Below, one piece after another: positions 1-5,570 of a stretch of DNA of 5,570 bases. Below the pieces are notes generated by a model. The model did no database searches, was not told the origin of the DNA, and saw only the letters and a list, made by a program, of their open reading frames with translations. Every line of letters begins with the position of its first letter. Within the stretch, counting starts at the first letter, position 1. The translations under genes were made by a program, and so were the position numbers. This DNA is from CBFDBT01 sp965603115 (GTDB taxonomy: Bacteria > Pseudomonadota > Alphaproteobacteria > Sphingomonadales > Kordiimonadaceae): NCBI GenBank assembly GCA_965603115.1, contig CBFDBT010000175.1, forward strand, positions 1 to 5,570. The letters run 5' to 3'.

Positions 1-412
1 TATATTTCAACTCGTCCAGCCAATCACCATTGTTGACCAGCATCGCATCACTTTTATCTTCACCAAAATTGATAAATTGCTCGAAAATACCCTTTATGCC
101 GACCATATTGTCTTTGATACTATCTTCGCTGAGGATGCGACGAGATTCGTCTTTACCTGATGGGTCCCCAACCTTTGTGGTGCCGCCACCAAGAAGCACA
201 ATTGGTTTATGTCCACATATTTGTAACCATCTGAGCATCATGATCTGAACGAGCGAGCCGACATGCAAGGAAGGCCCTGTGCAATCAAAACCAATATAGG
301 CTTTGATAGGTCCTTTTGACATTTTTGCATCAAGCGATGCGCTATCCGTCATCTGGTGGATAAAACCACGCTCGGTTAAAATATTTAAAAAATCAGACTT
401 TAGACTACTCAT
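1..412 (-). CDS. tyrS: Tyrosyl-tRNA synthetase, N-terminal part (cut by left edge)
   Basis: Cytoplasmic class I aminoacyl-tRNA synthetase that activates tyrosine with ATP and charges tRNA-Tyr. The first 137 residues are visible on the minus strand; the frame is open to base 1, so the rest of this usually 400-odd residue protein lies outside. The start reads MSSLKSDFLNILTERGFIHQ. Residues 39-54 (YIGFDCTGPSLHVGSL) hold the substrate tyrosine-binding Tyr39, Asp43 and the HIGH-type ATP motif in the form HVGS (50-53). GGGTTKVGDPSGKDES (75-90) is the conserved Rossmann-fold block that follows. The KMSKS loop and tRNA-binding S4 domain are not in view. The ATG at 412-410 is preceded by only a weak GGAAA Shine-Dalgarno (418-422). 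Divergent from anmK; the two genes also lie near each other in enterobacteria. The family call is firm; only the C-terminal part is unseen. Confidence 0.96.
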   Translation of the reverse strand, partial: MSSLKSDFLNILTERGFIHQMTDSASLDAKMSKGPIKAYIGFDCTGPSLHVGSLVQIMMLRWLQICGHKPIVLLGGGTTKVGDPSGKDESRRILSEDSIKDNMVGIKGIFEQFINFGEDKSDAMLVNNGDWLDELKY

Positions 413-526
413 GGGTGTTTCCGTGTAAAAGAGTTCTTTGCGTGGAGAGTCTAGTAGCATAAGGTAAATGCTAGGCCAACTAGCTTTTGTGATTCTTTTA
501 TATCTTTTAAGTATGAGTGACATTCT
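413..526. promoter_or_regulatory. Divergent tyrS/anmK intergenic region
   Basis: This 114-bp gap must hold the promoters of both divergent genes. I see no convincing -35/-10 pair for either; TTGTGA at 487-492 with TATGAG at 512-517 (19-bp spacer) is a poor candidate for anmK. The clear structure is two overlapping perfect inverted repeats at 455-473 and 470-484, listed separately. A GAGTGA at 515-520, six bases before the anmK ATG, is the probable ribosome binding site. Confidence 0.5.
455..484. repeat. Two overlapping inverted repeats upstream of tyrS and anmK
   Basis: TAGCAT (455-460) and ATGCTA (468-473) form a perfect 6-bp inverted repeat around a 7-base loop. GCTAG (470-474) and CTAGC (480-484) form a perfect 5-bp inverted repeat around a 5-base loop. 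They share bases 470-473, so as RNA hairpins they would exclude each other; as DNA they could be adjoining operator half-sites. The arms are short and AT-rich enough for chance to remain possible. Confidence 0.35.
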
Positions 527-1657
527 ATGAACCAAAAACGCATATACTGTGCAATAGGGCTTATGTCCGGCACATCAATGGATGGTATAGACGCAGCGAT
601 GATCTATACCGATGGTGAAACTATAGACCGACTTGGGCCATCCCTTACTGTGTCATATTCTCCGGAGTTGAGGGCGCAGATCAAAGAATGTTTAGCAATA
701 GCAGCAAAAACACACGACCGAACTAATCCGCCTGAAGAAATCCGTTTATTAGAACGGCAGCTCACAGATATGCACTATAAAGCGGTTGAAGAGCTTTTAT
801 CCCTCACGCATCTAGAGCACAGCCAGATTGATGTCATCGGTTTTCATGGTCATACAGTGACCCATAGACCGGATAAAGGTTGGAGCTGGCAAATAGGGGA
901 TGGTGGTCGTCTTGCAGGCCGCACAGACATTAAAGTTGTAAATGATTTTCGGTCCAATGATTTAGCCCATGGTGGAGAAGGCGCACCGCTTGTTCCGCTG
1001 TATCACCGCGCCCTTCTCAAAAGAGAACGTCGCCACGATACGGTTGCTGTTATTAACCTTGGCGGCGTGGGAAATGTAACCTGGATTGATTTTTCTGATG
1101 ACGAAGAAAACCCCGCTATCCTTGCATTTGACACTGGACCCGCAAACGCGGTGCTCGATGACTGGGCAGAAGTTCACACGGGCGTTGCTTGTGACAAGGA
1201 TGGGGCACTGGCAGCACGTGGCATTGCCCATACGGAAGTTATATCACAATTGATGAACAGCCCTTATTTTGATGAAGTTCCTCCAAAATCGCTTGACCGT
1301 GATGACTTTAATGTACAATCAGCGCGAGGGCTCTCAGCGGAAGACGGAGCCGCTACACTTACTGATTTTGTGGTGGAAAGTGTTGTGGCTGCGCAGAGCC
1401 ATTTTCCCAAACCAGTTGAAGCTTGGTATGTTTGCGGTGGTGGCTGTCATAATAAAACCCTGATGCGTCGCCTTAGAGCCCATACATCTGTAATGATTGA
1501 TCCGGTAGAAGTGCTGGGCTGGCGAGGAGATGCACTAGAAGCTGAAGCCTTTGCCTTTTTAGCCGTTCGGCGACTGTTAAGCCTTCCTGCTTCCTTGCCA
1601 TCCATTACCGGGGTTGACGAGCCATGTGTTGGCGGTGTGATCAGTGAGCCTTATTAA
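527..1657 (+). CDS. anmK: Anhydro-N-acetylmuramic acid kinase
   Basis: Cytoplasmic sugar kinase of the ASKHA fold. It hydrolyses the 1,6-anhydro ring of anhydro-MurNAc and phosphorylates it with ATP to MurNAc-6-phosphate, returning cell-wall sugar to metabolism. The 376 residues match the family's usual 360-380. The N-terminal phosphate loop is GLMSGTSMDGID (11-22). Further family blocks are GFHGHTVTHRP (105-115), NDLAHGGEGAPLVP (144-157), INLGGVGNVT (176-185), AFDTGPAN (200-207, Asp202 being the expected catalytic base by alignment with characterised AnmK), CGGGCHNKTLMRRL (303-316, adenosine-binding region) and DALEAEAFAFLA (335-346). The ATG at 527 is chosen because the phosphate loop begins at residue 11 as expected and GAGTGA lies six bases upstream. 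Convergent with the next gene through a shared hairpin. The downstream MurQ etherase is not in view. Confidence 0.97.
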   Translation: MNQKRIYCAIGLMSGTSMDGIDAAMIYTDGETIDRLGPSLTVSYSPELRAQIKECLAIAAKTHDRTNPPEEIRLLERQLTDMHYKAVEELLSLTHLEHSQIDVIGFHGHTVTHRPDKGWSWQIGDGGRLAGRTDIKVVNDFRSNDLAHGGEGAPLVPLYHRALLKRERRHDTVAVINLGGVGNVTWIDFSDDEENPAILAFDTGPANAVLDDWAEVHTGVACDKDGALAARGIAHTEVISQLMNSPYFDEVPPKSLDRDDFNVQSARGLSAEDGAATLTDFVVESVVAAQSHFPKPVEAWYVCGGGCHNKTLMRRLRAHTSVMIDPVEVLGWRGDALEAEAFAFLAVRRLLSLPASLPSITGVDEPCVGGVISEPY

Positions 1658-1685
1658 AAAAGGCCCACAAAAAGCAGGCCTCTTT
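1657..1685. terminator. Probable bidirectional terminator between anmK and the hydrolase gene
   Basis: An inverted repeat with arms at 1657-1665 and 1677-1685 (core GGCC/GGCC, extended by A/T pairs with one mismatch) encloses an 11-base loop. On the minus strand the stem is followed by a run of six T, a good intrinsic terminator for the hydrolase transcript. On the plus strand the following TCTTTAT is a weaker U tract. Placement directly at the anmK stop codon, between convergent genes, supports the call. Confidence 0.72.
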
Positions 1686-1710
1686 ATAAATCTATAACAC
1701 AAAAATAATA

Positions 1711-2358
1711 TTATTCTGTGGGGGCCAATCTCTTGTTGAGATATTGGTTCACAACCATCATTAATTCTTCCAGCTTATTATCAAAATAATGTGTCGCACC
1801 AGGGACAACTTCATGATCAATCGTGATCGCTTTTTGCGTTTTGAGCTTTTCCACAAGTTTTTGTATAGAAATACTGGTGACCATGTCATCTTGCTCAGCC
1901 TGAACAATGATTCCAGAGCTCGGGCAGGGGGCCAAAAATGAGAAATCATACATATTTGCCGGTGGTGCAACCGAAATAAAGCCTTTAATTTCAGGACGGC
2001 GCATTAAAAGCTGCATGGCAATCCAAGCCCCAAAAGAAGAGCCTGCAACCCATGTTCCTGAGGAATTAGGATTGATGGATTGTAGCCAATCAAGCGCAGA
2101 GGCAGCATCAGATAGTTCACCAACGCCTTCATCGTATTCACCAACGCTGCGGCCAACGCCTCTAAAGTTAAACCTTAGAGTAGCAAAACCCCGATGTGCG
2201 AAAGCATGAAAGAGATAATAAACTGCTTTATTATTCATATTACCACCCTGATTCATATCAGGATGTAGAATAAGGGCGACAGGTGCTGTAGGGGATTTAC
2301 CCGGTTGGTAGCGACCTTCAAGTCGTCCCTCAGGACCATTAAATATAATTTCAGGCAT
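1711..2358 (-). CDS. Alpha/beta hydrolase, short COG2945-like type
   Basis: Predicted soluble serine hydrolase of 215 residues with no signal peptide; substrate unknown. The fold signatures are in order: LILHPDMNQGGNMNNKAV (29-46), the family's HP-x(4)-GG-x-MNNK block that includes the oxyanion region; FNFRGVGRSVGEYDEGVGE (63-81); the nucleophile elbow GSSFG (106-110) with Ser108; QAEQDD (153-158) giving Asp157 or Asp158 as the acid; and GATH (187-190) giving His190. All triad members are present, so the enzyme should be active. The ATG at 2358 has only a weak upstream GAG. It is divergent from the first cysteine desulfurase across a gap with a strong palindrome, and I recall this family neighbouring cysteine desulfurase/suf genes in alphaproteobacteria. 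A link to sulfur or Fe-S metabolism, for example thioester hydrolysis, is only inference. Confidence 0.9.
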   Translation of the reverse strand: MPEIIFNGPEGRLEGRYQPGKSPTAPVALILHPDMNQGGNMNNKAVYYLFHAFAHRGFATLRFNFRGVGRSVGEYDEGVGELSDAASALDWLQSINPNSSGTWVAGSSFGAWIAMQLLMRRPEIKGFISVAPPANMYDFSFLAPCPSSGIIVQAEQDDMVTSISIQKLVEKLKTQKAITIDHEVVPGATHYFDNKLEELMMVVNQYLNKRLAPTE

Positions 2359-2413
2359 AAATTTAAAGCTCGATGATATAATGTTTCAATTTGGATATAG
2401 GCTGAATTTGGCT

Positions 2414-2437
2414 AAATCCTAGTATATTCTAGGGTTT
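2414..2437. promoter_or_regulatory. 24-bp palindrome, candidate operator for the hydrolase and desulfurase operon
   Basis: The sequence is AAA-T-CCTAG-TATATT-CTAGG-G-TTT: arms of nine bases with a single mismatch around a six-base AT centre, centred at 2425.5. It lies 55 bases upstream of the hydrolase start and 73 bases upstream of the desulfurase start, so one dimeric regulator could serve both. Iron and Fe-S genes in alphaproteobacteria are commonly controlled by IscR/Rrf2-type, RirA or Irr regulators. The half-site TATTCTA recalls Irr boxes, but I cannot assign the regulator from sequence alone. Confidence 0.5.
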
Positions 2438-2474
2438 ATAGCGATTTTTCGCAAAGTCGCAAGTATGATTACGA

Positions 2475-2503
2475 TTGATTGCTTAGCCAGATCATTCTAT
2501 CAC
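2475..2503 (+). promoter_or_regulatory. Candidate promoter of the desulfurase-ferredoxin operon
   Basis: TTGATT (2475-2480) and TATCAC (2498-2503) each match the sigma-70 hexamers at four of six positions and have an ideal 17-bp spacer. Transcription would begin at about 2510-2511, at the ATG itself, giving a leaderless message. This agrees with the absence of a Shine-Dalgarno sequence before this gene (the bases upstream read CACTCCTAAT). Weak hexamers make this tentative. Confidence 0.3.
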
Positions 2504-2510
2504 TCCTAAT

Positions 2511-3641
2511 ATGACTGAAAATATATACATGGATTATAATGCAACAGCCCCAACTAAAGCAGTTGTTATAGAGGCAATGGTGGACGCAATGCGTCATGTT
2601 GGCAATGCATCATCTGTGCATGCGTCAGGCAGAAATGCTCGTAAAACCATTGAAGAAGCCCGTGCAAAAGTGGCATCTTTAATTAATGCGCGACCGCGGG
2701 ATATTGTCTTTACATCAGGTGGTACTGAAGCCAACAACACAGTTTTAAAAGGCACAGGCGCTGCGTCACTCATCGTCTCGAAATTAGAACATGATAGCGT
2801 GTTGGCTACGGCAAAATCAGCAGATATTCCTGTTTATTATATTAATGTTGACGAATCGGGTTTGGTATCGCTTGATCATTTGCATGATTTACTACAAACC
2901 GCTCCAAAACCCGCGCTAGTTAGTGTCATGCTGGCAAATAATGAAATAGGCACCATAGAGCCTATTGCCGACTGCGCCGCGATAGCCTCAGAGTTTGGTG
3001 CTAAAATTCACTGTGATGCAGTACAGGGCAGCGGTAAAATTGCAATTGATTTTGAAGCACTGGGTGTTGATTACCTGACTCTATCTGCCCATAAAATGGG
3101 TGGGCCGCAAGGCGTTGGAGCCATTGTTTTAAAACCAACTGCACCGCTTAAGTCTATCATAGAAGGCGGGGGTCAAGAACTTGGCCGTCGCTCTGGCACT
3201 GAAAATGTGGCCGCCATATCTGGTTTTGGTGCGGCGGTATTGGATGCTTTCCAAGATATTGCGAGTATAGATAAAATCCGTGAACTTAAAGAGCACTTAG
3301 AGAGTGGGATTCGCAAAATCGGGAATGACATAATGATTGTGGCGGACAAAGTTGACCGTATCGCCAATACAAGCTGTATAATTTTACCAGGCATTAGCGG
3401 AGAAACACAGGTTATGCATTTTGATTTGGCTGGTATCAGCTTGTCATCAGGCTCTGCTTGCTCCTCAGGAAAAGTGAAGGTCAGTCATGTTCTCTCTGCT
3501 TTAGGGCTTGCAGATAGCCTTGCCAATAGTTCAATCCGTGTATCTCTTGGATTTAACAGTACAGCAGATGATGTTGATAAATTTTTAAGCGTGTATGCTG
3601 ACTTATATAAACGCACTGAGAAAAGGCGTAATAATGCTTAA
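2511..3641 (+). CDS. Cysteine desulfurase, group I (IscS/NifS-like), first of a tandem pair
   Basis: PLP-dependent enzyme that takes sulfur from L-cysteine as a persulfide on its own cysteine, leaving alanine, and hands it to Fe-S assembly or thiolation acceptors. It has 376 residues. IYMDYNATAPT (5-15) is the N-terminal signature; FTSGGTEANN (67-76) is the PLP phosphate region; His94 stacks on PLP; NNEIG (143-147); Asp169 and Gln172 bind the cofactor; Lys195 in SAHK forms the Schiff base; GGGQELGRRSGTEN (219-232) is canonical; and SSGSACSSGK (312-321) holds the catalytic Cys317 in the long mobile loop typical of group I. There is no IscS-type C-terminal tail; the protein ends in a basic stretch (KRTEKRRNNA). 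The start has no Shine-Dalgarno. The gene overlaps the next one by 8 nt. It resembles the NifS-like desulfurase often placed before sufB in alphaproteobacteria, and could be named as such. Confidence 0.95.
   Translation: MTENIYMDYNATAPTKAVVIEAMVDAMRHVGNASSVHASGRNARKTIEEARAKVASLINARPRDIVFTSGGTEANNTVLKGTGAASLIVSKLEHDSVLATAKSADIPVYYINVDESGLVSLDHLHDLLQTAPKPALVSVMLANNEIGTIEPIADCAAIASEFGAKIHCDAVQGSGKIAIDFEALGVDYLTLSAHKMGGPQGVGAIVLKPTAPLKSIIEGGGQELGRRSGTENVAAISGFGAAVLDAFQDIASIDKIRELKEHLESGIRKIGNDIMIVADKVDRIANTSCIILPGISGETQVMHFDLAGISLSSGSACSSGKVKVSHVLSALGLADSLANSSIRVSLGFNSTADDVDKFLSVYADLYKRTEKRRNNA
3623..3626 (+). promoter_or_regulatory. Ribosome binding site deciding the start of the second desulfurase
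   Basis: AAGG in GAGAAAAGGCG lies seven bases before the ATG at 3634. An in-frame ATG at 3595 would add 13 residues (MLTYINALRKGVI) that have no counterpart in IscS and would overlap the upstream gene by 47 nt. The 3634 start gives MLKLPLYLDYQAS, which aligns with the E. coli IscS N-terminus MKLPIYLDYSAT, so it is preferred. Confidence 0.85.
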
Positions 3642-4791
3642 GCTGCCACTATATCTCGACTATCAGGCTTCAACACCTGTCGACCCGCGCGTTATAGACG
3701 CAATGATGCCTTACCTTACTGATAAGTTTGGCAACCCGCATTCCGCCAGCCATAAATTCGGCTGGGAGGCAGAAGCTGCGATTGAAATAGCTACCAAGCA
3801 AGTTGCAGAAGCCCTGAATGCTAAGTCTGAGGAAATTATATTTACATCTGGTGCAACAGAATCCAATAACCTGATAATAAAAGGTGTGATGGATACACTT
3901 TCATCCATTAGACCCGATATGATCATACTTGCCACAGAGCATAAAGCTGTGCTGGAACCTGCTAGAGATGCGGTAGACAGAGCAGGGGGGTGTTTGACGA
4001 CATTACCTGTACAAGAAAGTGGTCTTGTTGATCTAGATGCTCTGAAAGCTGTTCTGAGCAATAAAACAGCTCTCGTATCAGTGATGGCGGTCAATAATGA
4101 AATTGGGGTTATTCAGCCGATAAAAGAAATCGCGGAAATTGTCCATGGATCAGGGGCCCTTTTTCACACAGATGCTGCACAAGCTTTTGGTAAAATTCCA
4201 CTAGATGTTGAAGATATGGGCATCGATTTTCTTAGTTTTACAGCCCATAAATTTTATGGTCCCAAAGGCATTGGTGCAGCTTATATGAAATCCAACAAAC
4301 AGCGTCTGGTTTCACGTCTGATTAGCGGCGGGTCCCAGCAATATAATTTGAGGGCAGGCACAATGAGTCCATTTCTCTGCGTTGCGCTGGGTAAGGCCAG
4401 TGAAATTGCAAACGAGGAAATTGCTCAAGAAGCCGGACGGTTAAAGCAGTTGATGGATGGTCTCGTCAGCAAACTAACTGCTAATATTAAAGGCATGAAA
4501 ATTAACGGCTCTATTGATCAGCGTTGGTGCGGCAATTTAAATATTTGCCTGCCGGGATTAAAGATAGAAGATTTAATGTCTAACTTGCGCGATATTGCTA
4601 TTTCCTCTGGTTCAGCCTGTTCTTCTGCGACTAAAAATCCATCTCATGTTTTAAAGGCTCTTGGTTTGAGCGATAATGACGCCAGTTCGACTTTGCGCAT
4701 CGGCATTGGTCGCTTTACCACACAAGAAGAGGTGGATTATGCCGCTGATCGCCTGATTGAAGTTGTTAAAGACCTTGGTGGAGTAAAATAA
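3634..4791 (+). CDS. iscS: Cysteine desulfurase IscS-like, lacking the IscU-binding tail
   Basis: Second PLP-dependent cysteine desulfurase of the tandem, 385 residues from the preferred start at 3634. Residue numbering nearly matches E. coli IscS: His104 in TEHKA, NNEIG (154-158), Asp180 and Gln183, the PLP lysine Lys206 in AHKFYGPKGIG, Thr243 in RAGT, and catalytic Cys329 in SSGSACSS (324-331). HKFGWEAE (40-47) is an IscS hallmark. Two oddities stand out. The usual GGGxE-x-G-x-RSGT block is GGSQQYNLRAGTM (232-244). The protein stops at KDLGGVK, about 20 residues short of the E. coli tail that ends in the conserved WAHH and contacts IscU. Translation is probably coupled: an 8-nt overlap with the gene before (3634-3641) and a 1-nt TAATG overlap with fdx. 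All catalytic residues are intact. It probably supplies persulfide sulfur, but to which acceptor is open. Confidence 0.94.
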   Translation: MLKLPLYLDYQASTPVDPRVIDAMMPYLTDKFGNPHSASHKFGWEAEAAIEIATKQVAEALNAKSEEIIFTSGATESNNLIIKGVMDTLSSIRPDMIILATEHKAVLEPARDAVDRAGGCLTTLPVQESGLVDLDALKAVLSNKTALVSVMAVNNEIGVIQPIKEIAEIVHGSGALFHTDAAQAFGKIPLDVEDMGIDFLSFTAHKFYGPKGIGAAYMKSNKQRLVSRLISGGSQQYNLRAGTMSPFLCVALGKASEIANEEIAQEAGRLKQLMDGLVSKLTANIKGMKINGSIDQRWCGNLNICLPGLKIEDLMSNLRDIAISSGSACSSATKNPSHVLKALGLSDNDASSTLRIGIGRFTTQEEVDYAADRLIEVVKDLGGVK

Positions 4792-5126
4792 TGTTAAACG
4801 TAACTTTTGTCAGTGCTGATGGCGCCAAGACATGGAAATGTAGTGCAAATGAAGGCGATAGTTTGTTGGCTATTGCGCATAATAACGATATTGATATTGA
4901 AGGCGCCTGCGAAGGCAATATGGCCTGCTCAACGTGCCATGTCATCGTCGATAAAGAGCATTTTGATAAGCTGAATGTTGCCTCAGAAGAAGAGGAAGAA
5001 ATGCTCGATCTAGCTTTTGATTTACACGCGACAAGCCGCCTAGGATGCCAAATTATAATGACAAAAGAGTTAGACGGCCTAGTAGTGACTTTGCCTAAAG
5101 GCACATCGAATATGATGGGGTTTTAA
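4791..5126 (+). CDS. fdx: [2Fe-2S] ferredoxin, adrenodoxin/ISC type
   Basis: Small acidic electron carrier of 111 residues that, in ISC systems, supplies electrons for reducing persulfide sulfur on the scaffold. The cluster ligands are Cys40, Cys46, Cys49 and Cys86 (C-x5-C-x2-C-x36-C) in EGACEGNMACSTCHV (37-51) and TSRLGCQI (81-88). The acidic stretch SEEEEEMLDLAF (65-76) corresponds to the adrenodoxin partner-binding helix, which contacts reductases and desulfurases. There is no targeting or signal sequence. GGAG at 4780-4783, seven bases upstream, and the TAATG overlap with the desulfurase stop make this part of the same operon. The usual ISC neighbours iscU, iscA, hscB and hscA do not intervene. 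Related ferredoxins also serve P450 systems, but the context favours Fe-S assembly. Confidence 0.95.
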   Translation: MLNVTFVSADGAKTWKCSANEGDSLLAIAHNNDIDIEGACEGNMACSTCHVIVDKEHFDKLNVASEEEEEMLDLAFDLHATSRLGCQIIMTKELDGLVVTLPKGTSNMMGF

Positions 5127-5170
5127 CAGAGAGCTATTTGTGAAACTCTAACTATAGAATTGCAAAGCTT

Positions 5171-5570
5171 TTATTCAGCGACAGCCTTTTGTCTCGAGGT
5201 TTCCACAAAGCTCCTTGACCGCTGCCCCATTACAAAGGCCCATAAACTGGGAGCGAGTTTTTCTCCAACGACCGCTAGGCCCACACATAGCAACACAGCA
5301 ATAGGCATCGCGAATATTAGGAAATAAATGTAGGTGCTTGATGTTTGTATAAAATAAATTGTGTAAATTTTCCATATAACACTTAAAAAAGGTGCATGTA
5401 GACAGAAAATGGGAAAGCTAAATGGGTATAGCCTTTTAAAAATAGCTTTTGGTATTGGTTTTGTAAAATATTGAGACATCCACCACACGCCCAATACAGC
5501 AAACACGTCAGAAACAGGTCTGATATAGTCATGATAGACTAACAATGTATAATCATGTGCGAAGGCATAA
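5171..5570 (-). CDS. Membrane acyltransferase-3-like protein, C-terminal end (cut by right edge)
   Basis: The last 132 residues are visible; the frame is open through the right edge, so the start lies outside (a TTG at 5545 is not needed as a start). Three hydrophobic stretches can be seen: around VFAVLGVWWMSQYF, around FPIFCLHAPFLSVIWKIYTI, and YFLIFAMPIAVLLCVGLAVV. The SFPIFCLHAPFL segment resembles the late helix of acyltransferase-3 (OafA/WecH-type) proteins, where a conserved His sits in a S/Y-FPIYL-x-H pattern, and the ending EKLAPSLWAFVMGQR resembles their usual C-terminus. Such inner-membrane proteins acylate surface polysaccharides or other exported molecules. The N-terminal catalytic His is outside the window, so the family call is probable only. 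Convergent with fdx and probably unrelated to it. Confidence 0.65.
   Translation of the reverse strand, partial: YAFAHDYTLLVYHDYIRPVSDVFAVLGVWWMSQYFTKPIPKAIFKRLYPFSFPIFCLHAPFLSVIWKIYTIYFIQTSSTYIYFLIFAMPIAVLLCVGLAVVGEKLAPSLWAFVMGQRSRSFVETSRQKAVAE

Noticed and set aside
30..248. 72-residue plus-strand ORF at the left end
   Set aside because: It lies antisense inside tyrS, has no family resemblance, and tyrS motifs are clear on the other strand.
1907..2209. 100-residue plus-strand ORF
   Set aside because: Antisense to the hydrolase gene, whose full set of family motifs explains the region.
2441..2452. GCGA-TTTT-TCGC hairpin downstream of the palindrome
   Set aside because: The 4-bp stem is too short to stand out from chance, and there is no following T run.
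3711..4094. 127-residue minus-strand ORF
   Set aside because: Antisense to the second desulfurase; its low-complexity Ser/Ala/Leu-rich composition looks like a coding shadow.
2511..4791. The tandem desulfurases as a recent gene duplication
   Set aside because: Outside the shared catalytic motifs the two proteins differ widely, and the loop and tail regions are distinct, so they are old paralogs of different subtypes.
4766..5104. 112-residue minus-strand ORF
   Set aside because: Antisense to the ferredoxin, whose four cluster cysteines and TAATG coupling make it the real gene.
5128..5149. AGAG/CTCT inverted repeat after fdx as a terminator
   Set aside because: Only a 4-bp arm with a long loop and no T run; no convincing terminator is visible between the convergent fdx and acyltransferase genes.

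Overview
The window looks like chromosomal DNA of an AT-rich alphaproteobacterium. The assignment rests on the flavour of the partial TyrS (GGGTTKVGDPSGKDES block), on anmK divergent from tyrS, and on a COG2945-type hydrolase next to a cysteine desulfurase. I recall all three as typical of that class but could not check by search. Nothing points to a phage, plasmid, transposon, CRISPR array or RNA gene.

Layout from left to right. (1) The 5' part of tyrS runs leftward off the window edge. (2) A 114-bp divergent gap carries two overlapping inverted repeats. (3) anmK, for recycling of the peptidoglycan sugar anhydro-MurNAc, reads rightward and ends in a hairpin it shares with (4) a convergent alpha/beta hydrolase of the short COG2945 type. 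(5) A 152-bp divergent gap holds a strong palindrome, a candidate operator. (6) A tight rightward three-gene unit follows: two different group I (IscS/NifS-type) cysteine desulfurases in tandem, then an adrenodoxin-type [2Fe-2S] ferredoxin. The genes overlap by 8 nt and 1 nt. (7) The C-terminal end of a membrane acyltransferase-3-like protein reads leftward, convergent with the ferredoxin, and is cut by the right edge.

The three-gene unit is the most interesting part. It encodes the sulfur donor and electron donor sides of an ISC-type iron-sulfur assembly system, but iscU, iscA and hscBA, which usually stand between iscS and fdx, are absent. The second desulfurase lacks the C-terminal tail that E. 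coli IscS uses to contact IscU, and it has a remodelled GGGQE-type loop. The two desulfurases may therefore feed a scaffold encoded elsewhere (for example SUF) or a different sulfur acceptor such as tRNA thiolation. This is inference from gene content and motifs.
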